From Heliocidaris erythrogramma (taxonomy: Eukaryota > Echinodermata > Echinoidea > Camarodonta > Echinometridae), in contig CM046856.1 in the NCBI GenBank assembly GCA_025617745.1, forward strand, positions 31,428,208 through 31,492,207: a DNA stretch of 64,000 nucleotides. Reading direction: 5' to 3'. Position numbers and translations under genes: made by a program. Under the pieces are notes generated by a model. It had not been told where the DNA came from. It did not search any database and saw nothing but the letters and a program-made list of their open reading frames with translations. Shown here piece after piece: positions 12,812 to 24,381 of the stretch; position 1 is the stretch's first letter; each line of letters begins with the position of its first letter.

Positions 12812-13265
12812 CTGCAAAGTTAGAACAAGGATTAACAATTATTAACTCTTCCTTTCCCAATGGCAATATGTAAGACAGTGAGAGTATGAATGATATTTCC
12901 TTTTCTCTTTAAGATCCTCATTAAAAAAGTGGGGAAAGTATATGCAAATAACTGTGAAAGACAAAAAATGCTTTGAAGGATCGACCAATTTAATACAGGC
13001 GAGGAAATGGTTCAACTCCATCAAAACAGGGTTTTTAGTTTTAGATTTACAAAATAAGGTTTGATATATGTTTGGCTCTGTCATTCATGTATACCAGGGT
13101 TGCTTAACTTGAAAGGACTACTCATCATAGGAAGTAGATTTGCGCCCCACATACGATACGTGAGCACTGTCTGCTAGTGACAAAATGCCGAGTCTAGCTC
13201 ACTATGGCCAAATGCTGGATTTAGGCCTTTTTTTCCTCTTTTGTATTAAATAATGTAAAACTTAC

Positions 13266-13337
13266 AGTAGCTGTAATCCTGAAACCCCGTCGAAAATGTC
13301 AGGAGTAAGCCGAATTCTTGATGAGGACTGGAGTCTC
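13266..13337 (-). CDS. Receptor LRR exon 6 (72 nt)
   Basis: One leucine-rich repeat of exactly 72 nt between ACGACAG and a GTAAGT donor, phase 2 at both ends. It reads RLQSSSRIRLTPDIFDGVSG followed by LQLL, with the LxxLxxxxFxGLxxLxxL spacing of extracellular LRRs. Its last partial codon joins the hinge exon to give Leu-Ser-Val-Tyr. It is the repeat nearest the membrane. Confidence 0.85.
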
Positions 13338-13552
13338 CTGTCGTAACCAACGGATGAAAAAGCGATGAAGAGAGAGAGAGAGAGAATCTTAATCTGCTGA
13401 CTTTTCGTTATGGTGACAGCGATTATCTCTATTCTACTCTCTGCACATTTAATGTTCATTGTAACTAATTCAATATATTCATCCATTTATTTTGTAACCG
13501 ATTTATCACCTTGTGCGAACGGTTTGATGTAGATGTGGATTTAATAAACTCC

Positions 13553-13700
13553 AGGGCCCCCGTGTCAAAAACCTTTTTATCAATAACACGGTACAAAACT
13601 CTTATAAGCTACTGAAATTCTTGCATCTGATTGGCTGATAGCAAGTTCGTTATAGAACTTTGACAGTTGTTATTGCTAACAATTTGTATGAAACATGGCC
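13553..13700. mobile_element. MITE related to those at 31.1, 49.0 and 50.2 kb
   Basis: It shares CTTATAAGCTACTGAAATTC and GCATCTGATTGGCTGA with the other copies. Its ends are less conserved (GGGCCCCCGTGTC and GAAACATGGCC). It lies just outside an LRR exon, in the intron before it. Confidence 0.65.
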
Positions 13701-14008
13701 TAGATCTCAAAGATGGAGGGTTGCGACTTTGACCGAATCAATCTCTTTTGAACGTCAACTTATTAAAATACAATAAGAATGATGTCTTACTCACACGTCT
13801 CCTAAAGCTTGCAATCCCGAAAAGATGCCGGGTTGTATCGTTGTTATGGGGTTATCTTTAAAGTTACTGCAGGGGCAATCAACCATTAATACATTATGGT
13901 AACATAGGCAACATTTTCAGCAATAGCGTAAAGGCCACCGCCCATCTTACTTTCCGACTATGTAGGCCTACTACTAGTACTAGTTTAAAGGAAACTTGCA
14001 ATAGGTAC

Positions 14009-15467
14009 GTTCACACGTAGAGCGATAGCATCGATGCTATCGAGGTGTCGATGCTATTTTGGTGAAGACCAGATAGTGTCGAGACCAAACGCTGTCTGAA
14101 CGCAGATAGTCACGAGATAGAAGCGAGTTTCCAAACTATTCTTGCAGCGAGTTTAGCAGGAGTAAATCTCAGGATCCAGCGACAAAGCATCGACGCTTTG
14201 CGGTAGACCACCCACTGTTTCATGTGGTGCTATAATATAATGCAATGCATGTATTTATGTGATGTACCCTCTTCCCTACTGTTTTTTCTATTATCATTCT
14301 GTCTGTTTCATCTGGTACTGTAATGTAATGTATGTATTCATGTGATGTATATAGGGGTATAGTAGGGTAATGTGTATACTGTGTGGTAAGGAAGGGTTTT
14401 TTTTTTTTTTTTTTTTTTTTTTGGGGGGGGGGGTCCTTCTTTTTATCTTTTTCTTTTTTATATATGTGACCAGGCACCACAAAACCACCCAAAAGTCGCA
14501 CTGTGTGATTTTCAGTTAGAGATCAATCAATGTGTTTTGGTTGGCATGCATGGTCAAATTTTAGTTTTGGGTATTTCCTGAAAGAGTATACTTTTTTCTA
14601 AGTAATCTAAAATGTGGTATTTTTGCCAGCTTTTTATCAGACTTATGTGTGTCTTCTCTGGATTTTGTTGTATTACTTTTCTTTTTCACGACCCTGAATA
14701 CTTGTCTCATTTTAATATCCCATAAATCTCCCGGAGTACGTTCTTGCGTTGATACTTGTGCACTATGATAAACAGGATATGTCTATGTAGTATGCCAAGT
14801 TTTAGGACAATCTGATAATCCCTTCATAGAAATTTCATTGAGTTCTAATCCTCCATTTGTCATCTTAGCACAACACTTTGCAAGTCAGAGTGCTTCAATA
14901 GACTGCAAACTTTAAACCCTTATTAAGAAGTAACATTATGAGGGACTGTGCATTCTTCTCTTTGTACATTGAGTTATGAACATCCAATGAGTTATATATC
15001 ATTTTAAAGCTGAGAATCTGCTCTTTCAGAATCAGACCTTAACTAAAGTATGATGTGGTCTTTAGATATTGATTTACATGTGCTTACCAGAGAATATAGT
15101 GTGCATGCATGTCTTTTATTTTGGCATAAGATTGGAGTTCAGTCAATTTTGACATGTACAAGGTTTATTTAAAATTAAGTATTATTACACATGTATTTGC
15201 TACTTGATTGTATTATCGATATTACAAATGAATTGTTATTGTGTTATTATGTTGATTTATGAAGACATATAACTTCCGCGCGTTTGACCATGCATACCAA
15301 TTATACTCGGGTCACTCTGTGTGGCGCAGTAATTATTGTTTTGACAGCGGGTGAGCGATGAATAGTCACGAGTGGGTGATAGAAGCAAGTCGATCACGGC
15401 CTGTCTGAACGTACTGGAAATATTTTTGAAACTTACATAGCATCGATGCTATGTACTACGTGTGAAC
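14009..15467. mobile_element. DNA transposon remnant with GTTCACACGTAG ends and a nested inverted-repeat insert
   Basis: The left end reads GTTCACACGTAG and the right end CTACGTGTGAAC. Just inside both ends is the palindrome AGCATCGATGCT. A second pair of inverted words (TTGGTTGGCATGCATGGTCA near 14,538 and its complement near 15,281) marks another element nested inside. A poly-T/poly-G tract lies at 14,398-14,431. There is no transposase ORF. It lies in the receptor intron between 13.3 and 19.4 kb. Confidence 0.65.
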
Positions 15468-15734
15468 ATAACTAATAATGATCATGATGATGAGATGAAT
15501 ACAAATATAGATTCAAAACAAATAAACTATGCTGATTCTTCCTGATTGAGGTCCCTATAATGGTCTTAGGAATTTTATTATCGAAAATCACAAGCTTTCC
15601 ACTTTCCAGTCGGGTAAGGGGCCGTAAGCACGGTAAGGGATGCGATTCGAAGTGACGTCAGATGCAGTCGCATGACGGTTCACTGACTTGTTGTTCTTTC
15701 GGCCTTTTCCCCGACTGGGAACCCACAAATCTAA

Positions 15735-16260
15735 TGATTGGGAGTGCGTTGGTGCGATCTGGCAACACAAAGGTATTTATCGTGGTGTACTATAACGCAC
15801 GAGGCGCAAGCCGAGTGTGTTTGACACCAAGATAAAAACCTGCGTGTTGCCAGATCGCACTAACGCACGAACTCACAACCATGTATTAATAGTTTTATAA
15901 AACGGGTCGGCAATATGATTATGAAGTCTATAAAAATGGTTACGAATCCCATAGAAACGCCAAGAGTCGCACAGTCATGGAGGCTGCCATTTGCTTTCCT
16001 GGATGACATCACAGAAGCGCAGCCAACAAAAGTCATGCGCGTTTCATTGCGCGCATGTAATCCCTGCGCTAAAATGACAGTTAAACTACACGATTTCATT
16101 GCGTTTTAAGTTTGCACGCACCAGAGGTACGCGTACGCGCAGCTCAGCCGTGCGTTATCACTTTTTTTTTCACGATCACGTGGTGTTATTTGACCAATCA
16201 GGATGGCTACATTCTTGAACCCGTTTTATAACACTTATTATAAAACGGGTTACATGTAAA
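15735..16260. mobile_element. Inverted-repeat element, longer relative of the 17.28-kb hairpin
   Basis: Bases 15,740-15,895 repeat the arms of the 17.28-kb hairpin (TGCGATCTGGCAACACAAAG, GTTGCCAGATCGCACTAACG). The word TATAAAACGGGT occurs at about 15,895 and again in both orientations at 16,220-16,250, which marks the ends of a larger element. A short array of ACATGTAAACAT words follows to about 16,310. Confidence 0.6.
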
Positions 16261-16372
16261 CATGTAAACATGTAAACATAAACATGTAAACATAAACATG
16301 TAAACATTTATGTAGCGCAGACGATACGACTCGATTTTGCTATATGTTTTTACACGCTATACCGTATACGCT

Positions 16373-16392
16373 ATCGATATCGCGATATCGAT
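16373..16392. promoter_or_regulatory. Perfect 20-bp palindrome upstream of the 16.5-kb gene
   Basis: ATCGATATCGCGATATCGAT reads the same on both strands. It lies about 135 bp before the ATG of the two-exon gene, in a CpG-rich patch unlike its AT-rich surroundings. It could be a dimeric protein-binding site or part of a transposon end; no function is shown. Confidence 0.35.
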
Positions 16393-16526
16393 CGTCGCGC
16401 TAATGTCAACAAATCAACAAATCAACAAAATTACAGCTGTAGCGCTACCGCGGTCGGATCGTTGCAATTCAGTACCTAAAAATGAAAGTTTAAGTTTAAT
16501 TTTTGACGACAGAAGCGTGTAAAAAA

Positions 16527-16978
16527 ATGGCTGTATCTTCGAATCTCAGTTTTGCACCTCTCACGGAGGAAGAACTCGACGATCTACTGAATGGGAAGGA
16601 TTCCAACAGTACGAAAAGAGCAGTGAAATTTGGATTTTCAAAGCTTGAACGTTACGCTAAACTCAGTCGTACGGACCTATCCACCATCAAGCTAGGTGAG
16701 TAAGATACGGTACGCTGTTTTTAATGTTGAGCCATTTCTATGCAGGCATATTAGAAAAGCGGATGGAACGGACTACACAAAGAACACAACTGTGCCAAGT
16801 GATTCCTACTCCGAGTCCTATTCCTACTAGTGCTAGTACTAGTCCTGTTCCTACTAGTGCTAGTACTGGTACTAGTCCTACTCTTAGTCTTAGTGCCATT
16901 GGTGGTACCTTGTCTTCATCCTTCAGGCTTCAATATAAGCTCAAATTCGAACATGCTCAGCCAAGCTCAAGGAAGTGA
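16527..16978 (+). CDS. Two-exon gene, 133 aa, Crypton/DUF3504-like N-terminal domain
   Basis: Exon 1 is 16,527-16,695 and exon 2 is 16,746-16,978, separated by a 50-nt intron with a GTGAGT donor and TTCTATGCAG acceptor. Both boundaries are phase 1 and the joined frame reaches a TGA, giving 133 residues. The start ATG sits in AAAAAAATGG. Residues about 10-45 read FAPLTEEELDDLLNGKDS then NSTKRAVKFGFSKLERY, which resembles the short domain found before the recombinase in Crypton/DUF3504 proteins and ZMYM/QRICH1-type relatives (recognition by eye). Exon 2 is rich in Pro, Ser and Thr, with a repeated PTSAST unit. No catalytic recombinase follows. It may be a truncated transposon gene or an independent small gene. 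It lies opposite the receptor, in its intron. Confidence 0.45.
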
Positions 16979-17282
16979 AAATACATCGGTGAACCAGATT
17001 CAATACCACTTCCATTACACATTAGGCCTAGGCTACTAAGAAATAGGTCTAAGTCCTAACACGAGGCCTAAACATTGTCATTGTAAATAAACATGTGCAG
17101 GCCTATATACGTTCGCAACGGTCTAGACTAGGCTAGAGCCTAGGCCTAAACATTGTAAATAAACATTGTATGTTGCAACACTAGTCTACTACTACTAGTA
17201 GGCCTACATCATGTTTTGCTGAGCAGGATTCACGCATGGGACATGCCATGACAGTTTGAGGTAAGTGAAAGCACTTACAAAA

Positions 17283-17438
17283 CTGTTAATACATGGTTGT
17301 GAGGTCGTGCATTAGTGTGATCCGGCAACACGCAGGTTTTTATCGTGGTGTCTGACGCCTCGTGCGTTAGGTACACCACGATAAAAACCTTTGTGTTGCC
17401 GGATCGCACTAACACACTCCCAACCATGTATTAACAGT
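17283..17438. mobile_element. Hairpin MITE, about 156 bp
   Basis: A near-complete palindrome: CTGTTAATACATGGTTG at the left end and CAACCATGTATTAACAG at the right, with arms continuing through ATCCGGCAACAC and TTTTTATCGTGGTGT. The loop is near GACGCCTCGTGCGTTAG. It has no coding capacity. Confidence 0.85.
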
Positions 17439-17631
17439 ATAATAGTGTTTGTAAGATTTTTTTTTTTTTATTTAGTTCATTAACAGCAAAATGTTTACAA
17501 ATTTAAACGGCCTAAACATAAAAGGTAACATTATTCAGTTCGAGAACAGTAGCTGCGTTATAATCTAGCTATGGTAGTTATTATCATAGTAATAGTCATA
17601 GTCGTGTAGTAGTAGTAGTCTACAAATTTAA

Positions 17632-17890
17632 GGAGAGGCGATATGGCTCAGTCGGTGCAGTGTCTGCCTGTCAAACAAAAGATCCTGGGTTCAAATCCAC
17701 CCTGGCGGATGACTGAAGCCTGCGCTGTGTGTTGATGTACCCCTCCCTTGTTTCATAGACACAGCCAATTTTACAGTGGAAAACACACCGTCCCTCGGAT
17801 GGGACGTTAAATGGAGAACCCACTGCACTATTTGAAGAAGAGTAGGGGGGAAACCCCTGTGTAGTGGTAGTAATAGAAAAGTAAAGGGGA
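17632..17890 (+). repeat. tRNA-derived SINE with a GGGACGTTAAA core
   Basis: The head keeps an A box (TGGCTCAGTCGG) and a B box (GGTTCAAATCC) spaced as in a tRNA. It is followed by CGGATGGGACGTTAAA, a core word seen in SINEs of sea urchins and molluscs. The acceptor stem does not pair well, so this is not a working tRNA gene. Transcription by RNA polymerase III from the internal boxes would be expected if active. Confidence 0.8.
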
Positions 17891-18289
17891 GAATTAGTAG
17901 TAGTCGTCTTGTTGTTGTTGTTGTTAATAGTGCTTACATAAACATTGACTGTACTTTAAGTAAATACTCACACAATAAACAGCTTGTGCAGACCATTTAA
18001 CATGGAGGAATTCAAGTTCTTTATGAAGTTATGTGCGACAGACCTTTCAAAGGAAAATGAAAATAAACAAATTCAGTGGTCATCAGATTTTGGGAGCGTT
18101 GATTTATATTTTCAAGAAAAAGTGTCTGACAAGCAAAAACAATTTTTTTTAAAGGAAAACAGGGGATGTGGCCCAATTACCAAAAATCGCTGATATGCAT
18201 CCCTCCCCCCCCCCCCCCAAAAAAAAAAAAAATCAACAAATTAATAAAAGAAGAAGATCTGCCCCTGCAATTAGTATCGTCTTTTCACT

Positions 18290-18575
18290 GGGAGAGGAGC
18301 CGTAGTCGAGTGGTTTAAAAAGTTGACTCGAGATGCGATGATCGTGAGTTCGGTATTAATGTACTTGAGCAAGGCATTTTATCTACATTGCTCCTCTCCA
18401 CCCAGGTGTTAAGTGGGTACCCGGTAGCATACGAAAGTCATTGTGAGTGGATTAGCATGTGCGCGCCCGTAAAAGCCGAATGGTTGGAATGGAGAAGGTG
18501 TTATGTACAGGCAAGCCTGAATCCAATGACCATTCTAATAATATATCTGTAAAGCGCCTAGAAACATTGAAAGAA
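18290..18575 (+). repeat. Second SINE, Ser/Leu-like head with a V-SINE-type core
   Basis: The head (GAGCCGTAGTCGAGTGG) resembles class-II tRNAs. It is followed by CTTGAGCAAGGCATTTTATC and CCAGGTGTTAAGTGGGTACC, which resemble the conserved core of V-SINE elements. The copy ends near AAAGCGCCTAGAAACATTG. The B box is degenerate. Confidence 0.75.
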
Positions 18576-18904
18576 AAGTCTTTCCCCTCTTTATATTTGT
18601 CTATATATATATTTAAATGTATTAATATTAGATTTTGTATTCGATTGGTTCAAACGTATAAATTTACATTGTGTACATCTGAAGCTTTTTTATATTTAGA
18701 TGTTGTTGTTTAGGGGATTGACCTTTAATAGGTAAACTGAACCTTTGTTAATCCCCCACAATTCGGATGATTTATATTGCTGCTTCTTCTGTTATCCATT
18801 ATATACATTGCATTGTTTACATTGTATTGTTTGTATTTTTATTCGAAATTGTGGAAATAAAGTCAACTTGAACAAAACAGGTTTGAAAAGGTTTGATGGT
18901 TTAT

Positions 18905-19064
18905 TTTACCTGAGTAAGCAACCAGGGGACCGACGGCTTTAAGTCATTTCCGAGGGACTTGGTAATGAGGATTAATACCTTACCAAAGCGCATCCACTTG
19001 GATTCAAACCCGGGTCCTCCAGTTACGATACCACTGCTCTACCACTGAGCCATCGCGCCTCCGT
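18905..19064 (-). repeat. Third SINE, minus strand
   Basis: On the minus strand it reads GGCGCGATGGCTCAGTGGTA (A box) and GGGTTTGAATCC (B box), then a short body ending near 18,905. Three SINEs therefore lie within 1.5 kb of each other. It is a tRNA-like head, not a tRNA gene. Confidence 0.75.
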
Positions 19065-19425
19065 GGAACTTGAAATTCTGAACGCGTGAGCTTTACATAA
19101 TTATATTCTGTGTTTGTGACAAGTTTAAAGTTGATCCATTATCTGAAGTCATTTCGAGGAATGAGAACCGTTTATTGTTCTTCGCCCGCAGTGATAACCT
19201 TGACATTGACTCTTTTGCCCTCTGTGTCACATGAGAGTGACGTTGATAAACAGAAGAGCGGAATACTCAGCAAACAGGATCGCAGACTCTGTCCCAGTTT
19301 TTTTTTACGGGCCTTTCAAAAACGAGGGGGAAGGGGGAGGATAGGAACGTAGCCAGCGAACTCCACTGTCCTCCACACTGATACACTGACGATACAATAT
19401 TACAATCCAATCAAAGAATACTTAC

Positions 19426-19500
19426 ATGCGTTCCAAAGACTGACCAAGTTCCTCAAAGGCACCTGACTGAATCTCCGACAAATGGTTAAATTCAAAGTCT
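19426..19500 (-). CDS. Receptor LRR exon 5 (75 nt)
   Basis: One leucine-rich repeat between CTTTTCAG and a GTAAGT donor, phase 2 at both ends. It reads DFEFNHLSEIQSGAFEELGQ then SLERM. It is 75 nt rather than 72, one extra codon within the repeat, so the frame is kept. Confidence 0.85.
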
Positions 19501-19611
19501 CTGAAAAGCGTTAAATGAAATTATATAATGATCGGTGTTGATATAATTACTCGGGGATGAATGCAAAAACTTTTATCAAGATTTGATCATAGTACAATAT
19601 ATATTGATATA

Positions 19612-19822
19612 TACAGCCCTGGAAATAATTATTAGACCAAGCTTCTGCAAGATACTATAATATGCATTCAAATTAGTGGAAATGATTTGTATTTGTATTT
19701 CATTCAATGAATAACAAATTCCAGCAATTGTACCTTGCTTTTATGATATTTTATTCCTTCTTACCACAAATATAACACTTTCAGTAACTATTCTTGGTCT
19801 AATATTTTTTTCCATGGCTGTA
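19612..19822. mobile_element. TA-flanked MITE, copy 1
   Basis: It begins TACAGCCCTGGAAATAATTA and ends in the near complement (TTCCATGGCTGTA). The terminal repeats of about 28 bp include ATTAGACCAAG / CTTGGTCTAAT. A nearly identical copy lies at 27,474. The TA flanks point to a Tc1/mariner-type non-autonomous element. Confidence 0.85.
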
Positions 19823-20029
19823 GGTTTATATTGTAATATACACCACTATGTAGCAATGCTGCTAGTAAGGTGCGGCGCCAATCTTTAATTAAGATGAATA
19901 ATTCATTCCGAAATGGGTTACTTTAAAACGAATTACTGTAAAAATTTACTAGAGTACTCAATAATCTCTTCACTTCGTGGTAATATACAATGGAGTTTGA
20001 TTGAAATTAAACTTTCATGCAGTTGCCAA

Positions 20030-20705
20030 AGTGCAAATTAGCACAATATAGGAGGTGTGCCACAAGTGCAAATCGGCACAATAATAGGAACCAATGAACA
20101 AGAGGATTTTCACTGAGAATTACAAAAGCTTTGTATAATAACCCACTTCCGGTCTTGATTGCCTACCTGACAGTCCCTTAAACTCTTACTATGGCAAGGG
20201 GTTTAGCTATCTTCAAAATTTTACCAAAATGTGATCAATGCTTACTTTTCAAATGTCTGCACTTCATTAACCATGTATTATTTCACAAAATATTGTGTAC
20301 AAAACTTGTACGAAATTCATTACCATTTCTTATGATACCAAAAATTATTGCTTTACATAAGGATTATAAAAAAATACATTTGAGTTTCTTTTTTGTCCAT
20401 CATATTTTAGTTTCTCGTTTGTTTACTATTGAGTAATATTGAAATAAGGTAAAATATATCTTTTTAAAAATTTGCAATTTTCTCTGAAAATTTCTCTGGC
20501 AGCATATGATTATAATCATATATTTAGAATGCTTGATTTAATGAAAATACATGTAAGTCTATCTGTCACATATGTATGACATCGGCACTGAAAGATTTAA
20601 TCACTTGTATGTACTAATTTTTATACTTGAAACTGTTAAATAAACCCAAACACGTTTGTAAAACTACACCTTGATGTATATCCTGTGGCACAGGCAGGGG
20701 TGTCG
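20030..20705 (+). repeat. Dispersed repeat shared with 10.5 kb, split by unrelated sequence
   Basis: The two ends (to about 20,180 and from about 20,605) match 10,505-10,775. The middle of about 420 bp is absent from the other copy and has no recognised content. Confidence 0.7.
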
Positions 20706-21160
20706 ATCCGTGTTCACGATTGGGGGGGGGGGGGGGTGACCTGCGAGGGAGCGAAACCAGCGGCGTATCTAGGGATTATGGCGCCCGGGGCAAAACATGA
20801 AGTTACGCCCCCCCCCCCCCCCCCCCCCCCCCGAGTGCCAAAACTACGTTAGCGAGGGAGCAAAGCGACCGAGCGGAAAATTTTTCAATTTTTAACCCTA
20901 AAAAACGCAATTTCTTGTCCATTTTACCCAGGAAATTTTGCAATTGACCACCCCAATTCAGCGGTAGAGAAGCTCGAGTTTTATACATTGCTAAACGGTT
21001 TTCTATGCACTCACTTCTACAATCGGGAGCAAAACTAACGAAAACCCTAAATAGGCTTGAGAAAGAGTCGTGAAATTCAGCAAGGCTACCTAAACTTGAG
21101 AACCTTTGCAAATGTTGTTTTATACACTTTATCCTATATTGGGGGTGCAATATTATACAA

Positions 21161-21313
21161 ATAATGAATGTTTATGAGTGCAATGGACAGAATATTTCAT
21201 GAGGTGAAAGATGAAATGATCCATTCAACGAGGCGGAGCCGAGTTGAATGGATCGAATTTCATCTTTCACCGAATGAAATATTCTGTCCATTGCACTCAT
21301 AAACATTCATTAT
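21161..21313. mobile_element. Hairpin with GAGGCGGAGCCGAG loop
   Basis: The arms ATAATGAATGTTTATGAGTG and their complement enclose a GGCGGAGCC centre. The pairing runs through CCATTGCACTCATAAAC with few mismatches. It probably forms the inner part of a longer element reaching about 21,650 (GTGTCATATAATTTT). Confidence 0.85.
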
Positions 21314-21723
21314 TTGTTTTATATGACACCTAAAAATAGCTGTCTTTCTCATTTGACATTTTATGAATTAAGAAACAAGATCAGATTGAAGGGACATTTT
21401 GTTGTGCGGTCCGTCAATGTACTTGATAGTCGCATGCGCGTGCGCGCTGCAAAGGCAAGTCGTTTTTGCGTATGTAGACGTGTTTGTGGTCGCGCGAGTG
21501 CAATTGACAATTTCGTATGGATCCAAAATTGCACGGTGAATGGATCAAATTTGCACGATTGATGACGTAATTGTTAAATGGGAAAAATGATCAACATCAA
21601 ACAACCAATCAAATGGCAAGGATCTAATTACGTGTCATATAATTTTAGCAGGAGTCATTCTGAAACTTACATGATATAGGGAGCAAAGCAATTACATCTT
21701 TATTTTTTCAAATTCTGAACCCT

Positions 21724-22311
21724 TTAAAGGAGAATGAAACCCTGGGGAAATATCCATTTTAATGAAAAGATAGTAAAGAGAGAAGCAATTTAAAAAAAGT
21801 TCCATCAAAATCGGTTAAGAAATGAAAAAGTTGTGAAAGTTTGAAAAGTCTCGATTTACTTTCTATGGCGATCCTCAAATTGGCTATTTGCTTCAATGTG
21901 GCAGGTTTTTGTGGACAACTCTCCATATGTTTTGTACACAAAATTTCATATTTTCTCCATTATCTCTAAAGATGCTACTTGTCTCTTTGTGACCTCAACA
22001 TATGTTGTGTAAAATACATTTTACCATGATATACATAGAGCTAAAAAAGAGACAAGCTGTACCTTGAGAGATAATGGAGAAAATCTGAAATTTTGTGTAC
22101 AAAACATAATGGAGAGTTGTCCACAAAAACCTGCCACATTGAAGCAAATAGCCAATTTGAGGATCACCATAGAAAGTAAATCGAGACTTTTCAAACTTTC
22201 ACAACTTTTTCATTTCTTAACCGATTTTGATGGAACTTTTTTTAAATTGCTTCTCTCTTTACTATCTTTTCATTAAAATGGATATTTCCCCAGGGTTTCA
22301 TTCCCCTTTAA
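21724..22311. mobile_element. 588-bp palindromic MITE inserted at TTAA
   Basis: The outer ends are TTAAAGGAGAATGAAACCC and its near complement. The arms of about 250 bp are almost identical in reverse complement, including TCGATTTACTTTCTATGG. A TTAA at each end fits a piggyBac- or Kolobok-type target duplication. Apparent ORFs in the two arms are mirror images and not genes. Confidence 0.9.
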
Positions 22312-22914
22312 GCTATTTGAGAACTATATAGGCCTACTGGTGGCACGAAATTATGAGATCCTGAAGGAATATAATTATGCGAGGGAGCAAAGCGACCGAG
22401 CTTTGGAAAATTTTTGCATTTCAAACCTTCAAAAACTAGATTTCTAGTGCACTTATAATGCGAATTTGGGGACGCATAATCCGTAAGGGTTATGAGTTTT
22501 CTTCAATTCCCCCCTTTTTCTTTTTCTCCTTCGCGTTTTTGCGCCCCTCCAAATGATGCCCGCGCCCCCTGCCCCTAGATACGCAAAGTGACAGAGCGGG
22601 AGAGGGTGTGGGAGGGGGGTATCCCCCTCCCTTTTTTCAAAAATCTGTCTATAAAACTTGCATTTCATAGCATCCCAGAGTGGTTTTTAATGAAAAGGAG
22701 GAATGCACGGATCTACGCCATTGGACGGAACCCCTCAATTGAGAATAACAATGCCAGTGAACGAATTTTCTTTGATATTTTGGCATTGAAATTATGGAAT
22801 TTCTTATTTCCTTACTTCTCATCATTAAAGAATGTGATGATATTTCAAGATCAAACATAACGAGTTTGAATAATTATTACTTTTAAGTTAATGTATCATA
22901 ATTCTTATTTATTT

Positions 22915-23280
22915 TATCCAAATTATTGGGGGGGGGGTGATAACACAGGCCACCCCCCCCCCCCACCTCAAATTTTGGGGGGATATATACCCCCATCCCA
23001 AGAGTTAGCTCTGGTATTGTGTTATTTTCTTTTATTCCGATAACAAACTTGTGGCGTTGAATTATGATCTCATTGCATTGTGTAACATAGTGTAGAAAAG
23101 AAGTTCCTATAAGGATAACGAATACTCACAATGGCTGAATATGGGTCGGGGCTAGCGGGAGCACTGAAATCATATTCCATATGGACAAAAAAAAATGTCT
23201 AGATAAATATCATTGCTACCCCTCCCCCAACCTCCAGTGAGTAAATCGGGGGGGGGGGGGTGGGGGTGATGCGATTCACA
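22915..23280. other. Receptor intron with G/C runs, no gene recognised
   Basis: Alternating G and C runs at about 22,927, 22,956 and 23,250 suggest fragments of further transposon ends. A possible splice pair near 23,128 is discussed under rejected items. Confidence 0.4.
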
Positions 23281-23340
23281 ACATTAATTTTTTTTTTTTA
23301 AGGGGAATCGAATATGATGATAAAACTGATATTGTCTTAC

Positions 23341-23412
23341 ATGAAAAATAGGTTATCCAGCCCTCCGAAGCAGCCTTCGTCCAAACGAGAGATCATGTTC
23401 TCTTCCATGTAT
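23341..23412 (-). CDS. Receptor LRR exon 4 (72 nt)
   Basis: One leucine-rich repeat of exactly 72 nt between TATATCAG and a GTAAGA donor, phase 2 to phase 2. It reads YMEENMISRLDEGCFGGLDN then LFF, with the N, L and F positions of an LRR in place. It is less hydrophobic than its neighbours. Confidence 0.85.
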
Positions 23413-24381
23413 CTGATATAACAGAACATGTTTCATAATCAATTGTAATTGTATACAAATACAATGACAGGTATAAATGCCTCATTCATTACATGACAAT
23501 TACAATAGTGGGCTGGTACACCCCACAGCCTTCATTGTTCATCATCTTCGGATGCTTGCTCATGGTGTTCATTTGGAGTGAAATAAACATAAATAAATAA
23601 ACAATATTCCGATTCAATTTGCTTTGACTTGCTGCTTCAAAGTGTTTAACGATCATGATATGATGATGGTGTTAATTGTTCCTCAACATCCAAACGTCCA
23701 TCTTGAAAATAATATGCGTAAATGCTTGTCATCGTGGATCCTCTTTAGCTTTATTTGTGATCAGGAGTTAACGGTCTGTCCTTTCACTTAATCCTTAACA
23801 TGACCCCAGGGTGTATGTGTGTGTGGGGGTGTGTTTGTTCGTAACTGCATGTGTGTTTTAATATTGTGTGTGTCATGTTTAATTTTGTTTGGGACGGTTT
23901 GAGCGTTATTTGTATCTGCAAAGACCGAATTAATGCCCTTATTCAAAATGTTTTGTTCAAACATCACATAAGGAGTAAGCCTATTATGGCGCAGGTTGAT
24001 TTTTACACTGTCGCAAACAATGCCCCCTGTTCATCCAAGCGTAGACACATACCACACAAAAATGGTACCAAATGATGCGGGATAAGATACTTTTTCAAAA
24101 TATGTATAATAATTTGCGTTCATAACTGAGTTTTAAACAAAATGGCAATTTTTTAAGTGTATATTTTTTTTTACTCACACGGTAGTTTCTCAACCCGTAG
24201 TATTTTACATTATAATACGACTGTTGTTGTTGTTTTTCAAAGTAGAAAATTATTGTATGCACTGATGCTTTCAGGATTTCCTTAGATATACAAGTGAATA
24301 GGTGAACATACAACGTTTATGAGAAGCAGAAACTATGGAGAAAACGCTGAATTAACCCCTTTTTTTGGTCCAATTGCTTAC

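Larger units (their letters stand above)
20763..22584. mobile_element. Composite element with GCGTATCTAGGG ends and two nested hairpins
   Basis: Perfect 12-bp inverted ends: GCGTATCTAGGG at the left and CCCTAGATACGC at the right. Next to both ends lie GC-rich GCGCCC words, a C run (left), and GAGGGAGCAAAGCGACCGAG (20,855 and 22,380, same orientation). Two hairpin elements, at 21,161 and 21,724, are inserted within it. It has no coding capacity. It lies in the receptor intron between 19.5 and 23.3 kb. Confidence 0.75.

Noticed and set aside
14466-15323. Complete nested MITE with TGTGACC ends
   Set aside because: The outer words do not pair at the right side; only the inner GGCATGCATGGTCA pair is convincing, so the exact ends are left open.
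17632-17710. tRNA gene
   Set aside because: A and B boxes are present, but the stems do not pair as in a tRNA and a SINE body follows.
23128-23161. Possible 34-nt minus-strand exon (GATTTCAG ... GTGAGT)
   Set aside because: Its length would break the phase-2 chain of the LRR exons and the translation has no LRR pattern.
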